64,000 nt of DNA from Sphaerisporangium krabiense (GTDB lineage: Bacteria > Actinomycetota > Actinomycetes > Streptosporangiales > Streptosporangiaceae): NCBI RefSeq assembly GCF_014200435.1, contig NZ_JACHBR010000002.1, positions 52,501 to 116,500 of the forward strand, read 5' to 3'. This document shows, one piece after another, positions 42,979 to 51,872 of this stretch (the first letter of the stretch is position 1; each line of letters begins with the position of its first letter). The notes below the pieces were generated by a model. It did not search any database and was not told where the DNA came from. It worked only from the letters and a program-made list of their open reading frames with translations. The position numbers and the translations under genes are program-made.

Positions 42979-45900
42979 CTAGGCCCCCATGTGGACGTGG
43001 GAGGCCCACAGGGTCGGCCTGTCCGGATGGCGGTCGCGCAGGGCGCGCGTCGCCCGGTGCAGGCAGCGCGCCGCATGCGCCGGGTCGGAGCCCGCCGCGA
43101 CCAGGCCCTCGTACACGGTGCCGGCGAACTGCGCGGCGACGGCGTCGCCGATCTCCCACAGCGTGCCGACGACGTGCGAGAACCCGGCGAGCTGGAAGGC
43201 CGTGACGACGTGGACGCACTCGTCGGCCAGCTCCGGCGCGGTGACGGCGGTGTTGCAGGCCGACAGGTAGGCGAGCTCGGCGTCCCGTAGCCGGAGCCGG
43301 GACACCTCGACCACGTCGAGCGGCCGGCCGGCGTGGTCGTGCACCAGCAGGTGGCTGCCGGACGGGTCGGCGGGGTCGGCGGCGGCGTGGCAGGCGAAGT
43401 GCGCCCAGGCGCTGCCGGGAAGCCGGGACAGGACGGCGTCGCGGGTGGCGTCCCGGCCGACCAGCCCGTCCAGGCCGGGGAAGAGCCGGGACAGCCGGGA
43501 GTACTCGACCCGGGCCCCCGGCAGGGGAGTCGCGCCGGGCGTCTCCGGCATGGCGACCACGAGCACACGCGGGCGGCGGGCACCGGGCCGCTCCGCCTGC
43601 CGCGCCCGGGCATGGGCCAGCGCCCGGACGGTGGTGGTGTAGGAGGACGTGACCCGGTCCATCACCGTACGGCGGCCGGGGCCCGGCGGGTCCTGGTGGT
43701 GCCCGGCCGCGTGCAGGGGGAAGTACGCCATGGGGCCGCACGGCACCCACCACAGGCGCCGGTCACCGTCGGGCGCGCCCGTCAGCCCGAGACGGTCGAG
43801 GACCGGGCCCGCGACGGCGTCCCAGAGCCAGGCCAGCGTGGCGTGCATCGCCCGTTCGGCCCGCTCGCGTTCCGGCTCCGACCTGCTGCTCCTGCAAGCC
43901 AGCGCGTCGCGCATCACGGCGAGCCGTTCGTGGACGGCCCGCGTGCTCAGGGCGGGCAGCTCCTGCACCTGGACGCCGGAGGCGGTGAGGATCAGCGCGT
44001 CACACCGGTGGTCGCTGACGTTGACCATGACGACCGGGCCGCCGCGCGCCTCGGCGCGCAGACGCGTCAGGTCCGGGGGCAGCAGGAACCGGTCGAGGCC
44101 GGGCAGCGACCGGATGCGCTCGGTCAACTCCGCCAGCTCGCCGGCCAGTTCCCGGCGCAGGTCGGGGGAGTCGGACGGGCCGCCGGTCTCGTCGGCGTCG
44201 AGCCGCGTGGCCAGGTAGGCGAACCGGTCGGCGAGCGCCGCGTCCCGCTCGCGCAGCTCGGTCAGGTCGGTACGCGAGTCAAGGGCCTGGGCCAGCAGCA
44301 CGCCGCGCCCCATCTCCAGCAGCTCGACCGCCCGCTCGGGCCGTCCGGTCGCCACGGCCAGCGCCGCGGCGTCCCCGGCCAGCCGCGCGTACTCGGCGAG
44401 CCAGCGCGTGGCGTCGGACCGGGACAGGCCGCGGGCCGCCAGGCGAGGCAGCAACTCCACGGCGGCGGCCAGCCCCCGCGCCGCCCCTTCCGTCTCACCG
44501 CGGCGCACCGCCAGCCTGCCCCAGCCGCGGGCGGCGTCAATCCGGACCGCGGTCCTGGCCTGCTCCTGTCCCGCGACCTCCTCCAGCAGGCCGACGGCCT
44601 CCTGCGCCGCGTGGTCCTCGCCGGTCGCCCCGGCCAGCTCGTGCAGCGCGTGGGACAGGTTGACCGCGCAGATCGCCCGGGCGGGGTCGTCGGCGGAGAG
44701 CGCGGCAAGGGCGGTCCTGCCCTGCCCGATCGCCTCGCGCAGGGCGGCCGTGTCGCCGGTGAGCTCGTAGGACGCGAGCAGGGCGTTGGCCAGTACGGTG
44801 GCGGCTCCGGCCCGGAAACGGCCGTGGGCGTTCCTCGCGGACCGCCGGTGGAGCGCGATCGCCTCGCCCAGCAGGCCGGCGTCGCCGATGTGGTCGGCCT
44901 TGGCCTTCAGCGCGACGGCGAGGTTGGTCGCCGACTGCGTCCAAAGGGGATGCTCCTCGGAGACGGCCTCCAACGCCGTACGGCCGAGCGCGATCGCCTC
45001 GTCCAGCGTCGCCGGGTCGCCGGTGCGCTGGAAGCGGTCCACCAGCCACGCCGTGAGCGCCGACCGGTACAGCGGCGCGTCAGGGTGGAGCGGGCCCGTG
45101 ACGTCGACGACCGCGCGCGCGAGGGTGATGGCCTCGTCCAGCGCCGGCAGGTCCCCGGTGTGCTCGAACTGCTCGCGCAGCAGGCCGGCGAGGTTGTACC
45201 GGCACGCCACCTGGACCGGGGTGCGGGGTAGGGCCCGCCCGGCCGCCCGGCGGGCGACGGCGATCGCCTCGCCCAGCACCTTCTGGCGGCCTGTGCGCTC
45301 GAACAGCGCCCGCAGCGCGCTGCTGTGGTTGGTGAGCATCTCGGCGGGCGGCGGAGAGTCGGCGGAGAAAGCCTCGATCGCCGCCGCCCCGAGCGCGCAC
45401 GACTCGTCGAGCAGCGCAGGGTCGTCGGTGCGGTGGTACAGGGTGCGCAGGGCCAGGCTCAGCTCCATGAGAACCACGAACCGCCGGGGGTGGTCGTCCG
45501 GGATGATGCGCAGCACCCACCGGCTGGTCTCGGCGGACCGGTGCAGCGCGGACACGTCGCCGGTGTGCTCGTAACGGACCCGCAGGCTGGTGGCGAGGCC
45601 GGCGAGGAAGGCGGCGCGGTCCTCGTCCGTCCATGCCTCCGCCGCGCCCCGCTGCCCGATCTCGGTGGCCTCGTCCAGGCTCGCCAGGTCGCCGGAGTGC
45701 TCGAACAGGCACCGCAGGGCGTTGGCGAGGAAGATCAGGTGGACGCTCCGCGCGGGATGCCCGGCGGGAGTGGACCGCGCGGCGTTGCGCCCGACGTGCA
45801 CGGCGAGCCGCAGCCGGTACGGATCGGCTCCGTTCGACAGCCACGTTTCGAGCACTTCCAGGAAGCGCATCCAGGTGAGGTCACCCGGAGGGTCCGCGAG

Positions 45901-46200
45901 GTCCTCGGCCAGCGAGGAGGCGATCGGCTCCGGCAGCGGCAGCGGCGAACCCGACCGGTGGACCATCATGAACAGCAGGACGGCGACGTCCACCTCGTGC
46001 GCGGCGCGTTCGTCCGCCAGGGACCGGGCACGACGCCAGTGCAGCGTCCCGGCCGCGTGACAGGTCTCGGGCAGGTCGTGGACGCGCGTCGTGGCGGCGA
46101 AGAGCGCCTCGGCCTCGGCGAGCGCGGACGGATCGAGCACGGCGTAGCCGCCCGTCCTCGACCGGAGGGCAGCCAGCAATTTCTCCCGGTTTTCCGCCAT
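42979..46200 (-). CDS. TPR-CHAT protein (caspase-like protease candidate)
   Basis: The 1073-residue protein has no signal or membrane segment. Residues from about 110 to 620 form repeated helix pairs of TPR/SEL-like type, each carrying a recurring xxHTGDxxxLDEAIxxxR pattern (HSGDLASLDEA, HTGDVSALHRS, RTDDPALLDES, HTGDLPALDEA, RTGDPATLDEA, HIGDAGLLGEA, LTGDTAALREA). The C-terminal CHAT domain (about 800-1073) contains WAHFACHA with H938 and LSACNT with C982, the His-Cys dyad of caspase-like peptidases, plus GTLWEIGD. The arrangement matches TPR-CHAT proteases, some of which are defence or death effectors. It is divergent from a 184-residue gene only 40 bp away, and its first codons lie in comparatively AT-rich DNA. 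Confidence 0.88.
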   Translation of the reverse strand: MAENREKLLAALRSRTGGYAVLDPSALAEAEALFAATTRVHDLPETCHAAGTLHWRRARSLADERAAHEVDVAVLLFMMVHRSGSPLPLPEPIASSLAEDLADPPGDLTWMRFLEVLETWLSNGADPYRLRLAVHVGRNAARSTPAGHPARSVHLIFLANALRCLFEHSGDLASLDEATEIGQRGAAEAWTDEDRAAFLAGLATSLRVRYEHTGDVSALHRSAETSRWVLRIIPDDHPRRFVVLMELSLALRTLYHRTDDPALLDESCALGAAAIEAFSADSPPPAEMLTNHSSALRALFERTGRQKVLGEAIAVARRAAGRALPRTPVQVACRYNLAGLLREQFEHTGDLPALDEAITLARAVVDVTGPLHPDAPLYRSALTAWLVDRFQRTGDPATLDEAIALGRTALEAVSEEHPLWTQSATNLAVALKAKADHIGDAGLLGEAIALHRRSARNAHGRFRAGAATVLANALLASYELTGDTAALREAIGQGRTALAALSADDPARAICAVNLSHALHELAGATGEDHAAQEAVGLLEEVAGQEQARTAVRIDAARGWGRLAVRRGETEGAARGLAAAVELLPRLAARGLSRSDATRWLAEYARLAGDAAALAVATGRPERAVELLEMGRGVLLAQALDSRTDLTELRERDAALADRFAYLATRLDADETGGPSDSPDLRRELAGELAELTERIRSLPGLDRFLLPPDLTRLRAEARGGPVVMVNVSDHRCDALILTASGVQVQELPALSTRAVHERLAVMRDALACRSSRSEPERERAERAMHATLAWLWDAVAGPVLDRLGLTGAPDGDRRLWWVPCGPMAYFPLHAAGHHQDPPGPGRRTVMDRVTSSYTTTVRALAHARARQAERPGARRPRVLVVAMPETPGATPLPGARVEYSRLSRLFPGLDGLVGRDATRDAVLSRLPGSAWAHFACHAAADPADPSGSHLLVHDHAGRPLDVVEVSRLRLRDAELAYLSACNTAVTAPELADECVHVVTAFQLAGFSHVVGTLWEIGDAVAAQFAGTVYEGLVAAGSDPAHAARCLHRATRALRDRHPDRPTLWASHVHMGA

Positions 46201-46240
46201 GTCAGGATCATGGCAGCGGTGACTCGGCGATACTGAGCGA

Positions 46241-46795
46241 ATGCCAGATATCGCGGAACACTTACTCGATATCCTGCCGAGAGTCGCCGAAGAGACGATT
46301 GGCCAGCTCGGCTATGGACCTCCCACGCAGGTCCATATTTTGACGGAAGATATGGACCAACCATATGTCGGATATATCTCTTCCCGGGGCTTCACGCCGG
46401 GCGCCGACGGGGTCGCGGCGATATCGGACCTCGGCGTGCTGCCGTCCGTCCTGAAGGCGACGCGCCTGCTGGTCCTGTGGGAAGAGCGCTACCTGCGCGT
46501 CGGGTTCGGAATGCCCGTGGAGGCGTTCGAGAGCGGCGTCGTGGTCCTGGACGCGAGGTTCCGCGGCCACACCCTTCACTGGCGGCCGTTCACGGCCACC
46601 CCCGCCACCGCGCCGGGCCGGGCCCTGCATCTCCAGTGGGGCACGCCCGCCCGGTACGAGAACGTGGAACTGCCCGGACCGGTCGCCACGCTCCTCGGCG
46701 TCTGGCGGGAGTTCCGGGACGACGACCTCACCCACACGGTGATCCGGTTGCAGGAGGCCGGATACGAGGTGAACTGGGCGGGCCGTCCGGACTGA
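46241..46795 (+). CDS. hypothetical protein divergent from the CHAT gene
   Basis: This 184-residue soluble protein has no signal peptide, membrane helix or family that I recognise. It has a mixed alpha/beta look: an N-terminal helix IAEHLLDILPRVAEETIGQL (4-23), then alternating strands (TQVHILTED, YVGYISSRGF, LLVLWEERYLRVGF) and a C-terminal amphipathic helix. Codons 1-45 are clearly less GC-rich than the surroundings. Its start is 40 bp from that of the TPR-CHAT gene, so they share a promoter region. A partner, adaptor or substrate role is possible but purely contextual. Confidence 0.7.
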   Translation: MPDIAEHLLDILPRVAEETIGQLGYGPPTQVHILTEDMDQPYVGYISSRGFTPGADGVAAISDLGVLPSVLKATRLLVLWEERYLRVGFGMPVEAFESGVVVLDARFRGHTLHWRPFTATPATAPGRALHLQWGTPARYENVELPGPVATLLGVWREFRDDDLTHTVIRLQEAGYEVNWAGRPD

Positions 46796-46809
46796 GCGCC
46801 GCGCCGCCC

Positions 46810-47556
46810 TCAGCGGCCGGATGTCGCCGGGGTCCGCCGGGGCCTGCGGCGCTCGGCCTCCGGCCGCGCCGGCTCCTCCTGGGCGAGCCGGCGCAGGTAC
46901 AGCTCGCGGGTGTGATCGGTGTGACGCCTCATGACCTCGGCGGCCCCCTCTGCGTCCCCGCGGTCGAGGTTGTCGATGAGCTCGGCGTGCTCCTTCCAGG
47001 CCAGGTCGCCGCGCTGGAGCGCCACCGGGGACTGGAACCACCGCACGCGGCGGGAGACCTGCGCGGCCAGGTCGGTGAGCACCGCGTTGCCGGCGAGTTC
47101 CATGACGATCCCGTGCAACTCGGCGTTGAGCGCCACCACCGCGTCGTTGTCGCCGGCCTCGATGGCGGCCATGCCCCGCATGCACCGCTCGCGCAGCCGC
47201 CCGATCGCCTCGTCGGTGCGGTGCCGGGCCGCCAGCCGCGCGGCCTCGGTCTCCAGCAGGCACCGCACGGCGAGCAACTGGTCGGCTTCCGCGAAGGTGG
47301 GGACGTGCACGAACGCGCCGTGCCCGGGATGCAGGTCCACCCAGCCCTCCCGGCTGAGGTGCTGCAGCGCTTCCCTGACCGGCTGCCGGGAGACGCCGAG
47401 CATCTCGGCGAGCTCGCTCTCGGCCAGGTGTTCGCCCGGCCGGACGGCCCGCCTGATGATGAGCTCCAGGAGCGCCTCGTGGACGCTCTCGCGCAACGGG
47501 ACGGGACGGGCGATCTTGTGTGCGGCGGCCCTGCCTGCGAGGTCCTGCGCGGACAT
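46810..47556 (-). CDS. GntR/FadR-type (FCD) transcriptional regulator
   Basis: The 248-residue protein has an N-terminal winged HTH (SVHEALLELIIRRAVRPGEHL ... MLGVSRQPVREALQHLSREGWV, about 25-75) and an FCD helical ligand domain with the metal-type residues (RCLLETEAARLAARH, NAELHGIVMELAGN with His, KEHAELIDNLDRGD with His). ATG 47556 has GGAG 6 nt upstream; GTG 47577 is an alternative. It ends 15 bp from the convergent hypothetical gene. No dedicated target is adjacent except the efflux gene on the same strand 140 bp upstream. Confidence 0.9.
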   Translation of the reverse strand: MSAQDLAGRAAAHKIARPVPLRESVHEALLELIIRRAVRPGEHLAESELAEMLGVSRQPVREALQHLSREGWVDLHPGHGAFVHVPTFAEADQLLAVRCLLETEAARLAARHRTDEAIGRLRERCMRGMAAIEAGDNDAVVALNAELHGIVMELAGNAVLTDLAAQVSRRVRWFQSPVALQRGDLAWKEHAELIDNLDRGDAEGAAEVMRRHTDHTRELYLRRLAQEEPARPEAERRRPRRTPATSGR

Positions 47557-47695
47557 CGCGACTCCAATGATCACCACGGCGCCGCGGCTCGCGCGGCCGC
47601 CGGGACTCCTTCCTCAACCGCCTACAGAATACAGTTCGCCTTTCCCTTCTTCACGGCCGGGCGGCCCGGGAGACGGCTCTGACCTGGGATTTCTC

Positions 47696-49099
47696 TCACG
47701 TCGCGGGCCGCCGGGGCACCAGGGCCGCGGGGACGACGGCCGCCAGGGCGATGACCAGCGCCCACCAGAACCCGCCGGAGAAGGCGTGGACCGGGGCCTG
47801 CGGCGCGGCGCGCAGGCGGCTCTGCAGCACGATGACCAGCACGGCGACGCCCAGCGAGGTCGCCGTCCTGATGGCGATGTTGCTCGTCGCGGTGGCCGCC
47901 GGGATCACCGCGCCGGGCAGCCCCTGGTAGGAGGCCGCCGCGAGCGACGGCGCCAGGGCTCCGTGTCCGAGGCCCACGACGAACAGCGCCCCCATCAGGA
48001 TCCACGCGGGAGTGGCGGCGTCGGTGCGCGTGTAGGCGAACATGCCGGCCAGGGCGAGGGCGAGGCCGCACAGCGCGACGCCCCGGGCCCCGAGACGGTC
48101 GGTCAGCCGCCCGGCCGGCGGCATCGTGATGATCGCGCCCACGCCCAGCGGGGCGATGAGCAGGCCGGCGTCCAGGGCGTCCGCCCCTCGGGTCATCTGC
48201 GCGTACAGCGGCACCAGGATCGTCAATCCCGCCGAGGCGGCCGAGTAGAAGAACAGGGCCGTGACGGCTGCGCCGAAGGGACGGTTGCGGAAGACGCGCA
48301 GGTCGAGCAGGGCCCGCTCGCCGTCGCGCAGGGACCACGCCGTGAAGGCCGCCATCAGCGCGACCCCGCCGGCGAGCCCGGCCACGGCGCCGGGGCCGGC
48401 GAGGCCGTCCTCGCCGCCGGCCTGCGAGCATCCGTACACGAGCGCGGCCAGGCCGGGGGAGAGCAGCGCGAGGCCGACGACGTCCAGCCGTCCCGCCGCG
48501 CCGCGGTCGCCGCCGGACGGCATGAGCCACGCCGCGAGCGCGAGGGCGAGGCCGCACAGCGGCAGGTTGACGAAGAACATCCAGCGCCAGGCCAGGTGGT
48601 CGATGATCACCCCGCCCAGCACGGGACCGAGCACGGGCGCGAGCATCGCGGGGACGGCGACCACGGCCATGGCCCGGCCCATGCGCCCGGGGCCCGCCGC
48701 CCTGGCGATCATGGTCTGGCCGACCGGCATGAGCAGCCCGCCGCCGACGCCCTGCAGGACGCGGAAGGCGATGAGCGACGGGGCCGACCAGGCGAGCCCG
48801 CACAGCAGCGAGCCCGCGGCGAACAGGGCGAGCGCGGTCAGCCACATCGTCTTGGCGCCGAAGCGCTCGACCACCCAGCCGGTGATCGGGATCGTCATGG
48901 ACAGCGCGAGCGTGTAGCCGGTCACCACCCACTGGATCGTGGACAGCGAGGCGCCGAAGCTCCTGCCCAGCGTGTCGACCGCGACGTTGACGATCGTGGT
49001 GTCGAGGATGGCCGCGATCGCGCCGAGCGCCACGAGCGCGGCCAGCCGCCGCAGCGCGGGGTCGAATCCCGTCGGCGGGGTGCCGGTGGTCGTCGTCAT
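47696..49099 (-). CDS. MFS drug/H+ antiporter, EmrB/QacA (DHA2) type
   Basis: The 467-residue transporter has about 14 helices. The first carries LGAIAAILDTTIVNVAVDTL with the conserved D, followed by FGASLSTIQWVVTGYTLALSMTIPITGWVVERFG and RVLQGVGGGLLMPVGQTMI, the DHA2 motif D/A/C set. ATG 49099 has GGGAGGG 6 nt upstream. It is divergent from a TetR gene with three operator-like boxes between them, the classic efflux pump/repressor pair. Expected to export hydrophobic toxic compounds; the substrate is unknown. Confidence 0.92.
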   Translation of the reverse strand: MTTTTGTPPTGFDPALRRLAALVALGAIAAILDTTIVNVAVDTLGRSFGASLSTIQWVVTGYTLALSMTIPITGWVVERFGAKTMWLTALALFAAGSLLCGLAWSAPSLIAFRVLQGVGGGLLMPVGQTMIARAAGPGRMGRAMAVVAVPAMLAPVLGPVLGGVIIDHLAWRWMFFVNLPLCGLALALAAWLMPSGGDRGAAGRLDVVGLALLSPGLAALVYGCSQAGGEDGLAGPGAVAGLAGGVALMAAFTAWSLRDGERALLDLRVFRNRPFGAAVTALFFYSAASAGLTILVPLYAQMTRGADALDAGLLIAPLGVGAIITMPPAGRLTDRLGARGVALCGLALALAGMFAYTRTDAATPAWILMGALFVVGLGHGALAPSLAAASYQGLPGAVIPAATATSNIAIRTATSLGVAVLVIVLQSRLRAAPQAPVHAFSGGFWWALVIALAAVVPAALVPRRPAT

Positions 49100-49130
49100 G
49101 CAGAGCCCTCCCGTACGCCGTATCGGTTCT

Positions 49131-49186
49131 CGTACACTGTAGCGGCAAGACCGTACACTGTAGCGCTTAGCGCTACGCCGTACACT
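49131..49186. promoter_or_regulatory. clustered operator boxes between efflux gene and TetR gene
   Basis: CGTACACTGTAGCG occurs exactly at 49131-49144 and 49152-49165 (21-bp period, two helical turns). A third GTACACT lies at 49180-49186. The perfect inverted repeat GTAGCGC-TTA-GCGCTAC at 49160-49176 overlaps the second box. Spacing suggests cooperative binding of TetR dimers on one helix face. Confidence 0.65.
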
Positions 49187-49192
49187 TGGGCT

Positions 49193-49900
49193 GTGGAGAC
49201 GACCGACGAGGGGGCGCGCGTCCCGGTGTGGGCGCGGGAGACGCCGCGGCGCAGGCCCGCGCTCACCCGTGAGGCCATCGTGGACGCCGCCATCGCCCTG
49301 GCCGACGCCGAGGGCCTGGCCGCCGTGTCCATCCGCAAGGTCGCGGCCGAGCTGGGCGCGCGGGCGATGAGCCTCTACTCCCACATCGAGCGCAAAGAGG
49401 ACCTGTTCGACCTCATGTACGACCAGGTCGTGGCCGAGTCGCACATCGAGGAGCCCCAGCCGGGCTGGCGCGAGGGCGTGCTCGCCGTCGCCCGCGCCAC
49501 CCGGGCGACGATGCTGCGCCATCCCTGGATGATCGACCTCGCCTCCCAGCGGCCCAGGGTCGGGCCGAACGGCCTGCGCCACGGCGAGCAGTCCCTGGCC
49601 GTCCTGGCCGGCGTCCCGCTCGACGTGGCGGGCAAGTGGCGCGTCATGACCGCGGTGGACGACTACGTCCTCGGGCACGTGATCCGCGACGCCCTGGAGG
49701 GCCGGTCCGGGCATGGCCGCATGACGCGGGAGGAGCGCGACGAGGTCTTCCTGCCCTACGTCATGGACATGGTGCGCGGCGGCGGCTATCCCAACCTCGC
49801 GCCGCTGCTGGAGCGCGGCGTTCCCGTGGCGGACGACAACTTCGAGCGCGGCCTGAAATGGCTGCTCGACGGCCTGGCCGCGGATCTGTCGCTGCCCTGA
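49193..49900 (+). CDS. TetR-family regulator of the divergent efflux pump
   Basis: The 235-residue protein shows the TetR HTH (LTREAIVDAAIALADAEGLAAVSIRKVAAELGARAMSLYSHIERKEDLFDLMYD, about 22-75) followed by a TetR_C-type ligand domain (AVARATRATMLRHPWMIDL). GTG 49193 starts the first sensible N-terminus. A very long in-frame extension upstream is a GC artefact running antisense through the pump. It is divergent from the pump; operator boxes lie in the shared promoter, so it probably represses both. Confidence 0.9.
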   Translation: METTDEGARVPVWARETPRRRPALTREAIVDAAIALADAEGLAAVSIRKVAAELGARAMSLYSHIERKEDLFDLMYDQVVAESHIEEPQPGWREGVLAVARATRATMLRHPWMIDLASQRPRVGPNGLRHGEQSLAVLAGVPLDVAGKWRVMTAVDDYVLGHVIRDALEGRSGHGRMTREERDEVFLPYVMDMVRGGGYPNLAPLLERGVPVADDNFERGLKWLLDGLAADLSLP

Positions 49901-49945
49901 GCCCGCCGGGGTGTCCGCATCCGGACACTACGAATGGTGAGCGAT

Positions 49946-49975
49946 CAATCGCGATATGACATCCAATCGGGATAT
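49946..49975 (+). promoter_or_regulatory. direct-repeat box before the secreted-protein gene
   Basis: CAATCGCGATAT at 49946-49957 and CAATCGGGATAT at 49964-49975 match in 11 of 12 positions, 18 bp apart, about 50 bp before ATG 50027. It could be an activator-binding direct repeat; no cognate regulator is evident. Confidence 0.4.
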
Positions 49976-50026
49976 CAGCGGCCATAGTCAGAGGGTTCGG
50001 TATTTCTCCGAGACCGAAAGGCTCCA

Positions 50027-50908
50027 ATGAGATCCCTCCGGCATCCTCTCGCCGTCGTCGCGACGGCCGTCATGCTGGCCGTCACCGTCGTCGCTTCCTC
50101 CCTCTTCGCCGCCCCCGCGCTCGCCGACCCGCCCGAGGTGGCGCTGTCCTTATCGTCCGCGCAGGTCCAGGCGGGCGACCCGGTGACGGTCACCGTCACG
50201 GTCACCAACGTCCACTCCTTCACGGTCCTGAACGCGGCGGCACGCGTGTTCACCGCCCCCGCGGCCCTGCCGTCCTACGCCACGCTCACCGGATGCGCGG
50301 GCGCGGCGGGTCCCTGCACCACGGTCACGGACGGCGGCGGAACCCCCGTCGGCTTCCAGGCGCCGGTCGGCGCGCTCTCCGGGGGAGCCTCGGCCACCGT
50401 CACCTTCACGCTGTCCGTCGCGCCGGACGCCGCGCCGGGGGAGCGGACGTTCCAGGGCGAGCTGCGCGGCTCGAACTACGCCTCCGAGCTCGTCACCGGA
50501 CCGGTGCTGACCGTGCTCGCCGAGGCCGACGCCGCCGTGGCCCTCACCGCCACGCCCCGGCTCGGCCTGCTCGTCCCGAGAATCGAGTTCAAGGTGCGGG
50601 TCACCGGCAACGGGCCGGGCGCGGTGCGCGACGCGACCGTCACGACGACGCTGCCCGCCGGGCTCACCGCCTCGCCCGGCGACTGCGCCGCCGGCCAGGG
50701 CGCCGTCACCTGCGCGACGGGGACCGTGCCCGCCGGGTCCTCGGTGACCAGGACGTTCTCCGTGCCGCTCGGGCTGCTCACCATCGGCGTCCCCTACACC
50801 TTCACCGCCACCCGCACGGCCTCCGACCCCGTGGACCCGGTGAGCGCCAACGACTCCGACCGGGTGCGGTGCACGGTGGTGTCGGTCGTGCTGGTGACCT
50901 GCGACTGA
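50027..50908 (+). CDS. secreted protein with two DUF11/CARDB-like beta-sandwich domains
   Basis: The 293-residue protein has a signal peptide (basic RSLRH, hydrophobic 9-28, cleavage near APALA-DP at 33/34). Two Ig-like domains follow: about 36-160 (VALSLSSAQVQAGDPVTVTVTVTN) and 170-285 (AVALTATPRLGLLVPRIEFKVRVTGNGPG ... SANDSDRVRC). Such repeats occur in exported actinobacterial surface proteins. Paired cysteines (CAGAAGPC, CAAGQGAVTC, CTVVSVVLVTC) suggest disulfides. No sortase motif or membrane anchor is seen, so it is probably released. Function unknown. Confidence 0.75.
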   Translation: MRSLRHPLAVVATAVMLAVTVVASSLFAAPALADPPEVALSLSSAQVQAGDPVTVTVTVTNVHSFTVLNAAARVFTAPAALPSYATLTGCAGAAGPCTTVTDGGGTPVGFQAPVGALSGGASATVTFTLSVAPDAAPGERTFQGELRGSNYASELVTGPVLTVLAEADAAVALTATPRLGLLVPRIEFKVRVTGNGPGAVRDATVTTTLPAGLTASPGDCAAGQGAVTCATGTVPAGSSVTRTFSVPLGLLTIGVPYTFTATRTASDPVDPVSANDSDRVRCTVVSVVLVTCD

Positions 50909-51054
50909 CATACGACCCGCCGGGGACCCTCTCCGGTGGCGCGCCGCGGAGGGGTCTCCTCGGGGGCGGGACCGAGGCGGGCGGCCGATACCCTACCTGC
51001 CATGTTCCCGAAGACCCCGGTGTCCCGGCCCGTGCCGAGCCGCGAGGACGCCCG

Positions 51055-51417
51055 ATGATCGGCGGCCTGGCCACCGCGCTGATCATCGGCGCGTTGCTGC
51101 TCGCCGCGGTGTGCGTGATCGTCGCGATCAGGAACAGGGCCATGGGGGTCGTGCTGCTCGTCGGCCTCGGGGTGCTGGAGCTCGGGCTGCTCGTGCAGGC
51201 GGGCATCGGCGTGGCCAAGGTCGTCGGCGGCCAGAGCCCGCACGAGACGGCCACGTTCATCGGCTACCTGGCCGGCACCGTGGTCATCCCGCCGGTCGCC
51301 GCGCTCTGGGCGCTCGCCGAGCGCACCCGCTGGGGGCCCGCGGTCGCCGCGGTGGCCTGCTTCGCGATCCCGGTCATGGTCGGGCGCCTGCTGCAGATCT
51401 GGCAGGGGACGCCGTGA
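51055..51417 (+). CDS. small four-helix membrane protein
   Basis: The 120-residue product consists of four hydrophobic segments (about 3-22, 28-48, 62-82 and 92-112) with short loops. GAGGAC 6-8 nt before ATG 51055 supports the start. It overlaps the next membrane-protein gene by GTGA, so the two are co-translated and may form a hetero-oligomer. I do not recognise a named family; similar small pairs are common hypotheticals in actinobacteria. Confidence 0.7.
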   Translation: MIGGLATALIIGALLLAAVCVIVAIRNRAMGVVLLVGLGVLELGLLVQAGIGVAKVVGGQSPHETATFIGYLAGTVVIPPVAALWALAERTRWGPAVAAVACFAIPVMVGRLLQIWQGTP

Positions 51418-51803
51418 CCGCCGCGCCGGTCGGCACCGGACCGGGGCGCCTGCTGGTGGCGGTGTACGGCATCTTCGCGCTCGCCGCCGGCGCCCGCGCG
51501 GGCGTGCAGATCGCCACCCGGTTCGACGAGGCGCCGCTGGCCTACGCCCTGTCGGCGTTCGCCGCCGCCGTCTACGTCGTGCTCACCGTCGCCCTGGCCA
51601 GGGGCGCCCGCCGGACGGCGCTGGCGGCGTGCGCGATCGAGCTGGCCGGAGTGCTGATCGTCGGGACGCTCAGCCTGGCCGACCCGGCGGCGTTCCCGCA
51701 CGCGACCGTCTGGTCCGGGTACGGCAGCGGGTACGTGTTCATCCCGCTGGTTCTGCCGCTGGTCGGCCTTTTTTGGCTTTTGCGGACCCGGCGGCCTGAT
51801 TAG
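51414..51803 (+). CDS. small four-helix membrane protein, partner of the preceding gene
   Basis: The 129-residue product has four hydrophobic segments (about 10-28, 40-60, 65-88 and 100-122) and ends with a basic RTRRPD tail. GTG 51414 overlaps the previous stop by 4 nt. The same topology as its upstream neighbour suggests a related pair. No motif reveals a function. Confidence 0.7.
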   Translation: MTAAPVGTGPGRLLVAVYGIFALAAGARAGVQIATRFDEAPLAYALSAFAAAVYVVLTVALARGARRTALAACAIELAGVLIVGTLSLADPAAFPHATVWSGYGSGYVFIPLVLPLVGLFWLLRTRRPD

Positions 51804-51872
51804 AGGGGACGACGGCGGGCAGGGCGATTTCCCGAGGCCACACGAAGGTCACACCAGAGGGAGGGAGCCCTG

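Noticed and set aside
46931-49900. A 989-residue plus-strand open frame
   Set aside because: Only its last 235 codons resemble a protein (TetR). The rest runs antisense through the GntR and efflux genes and has no ribosome site or domain content.
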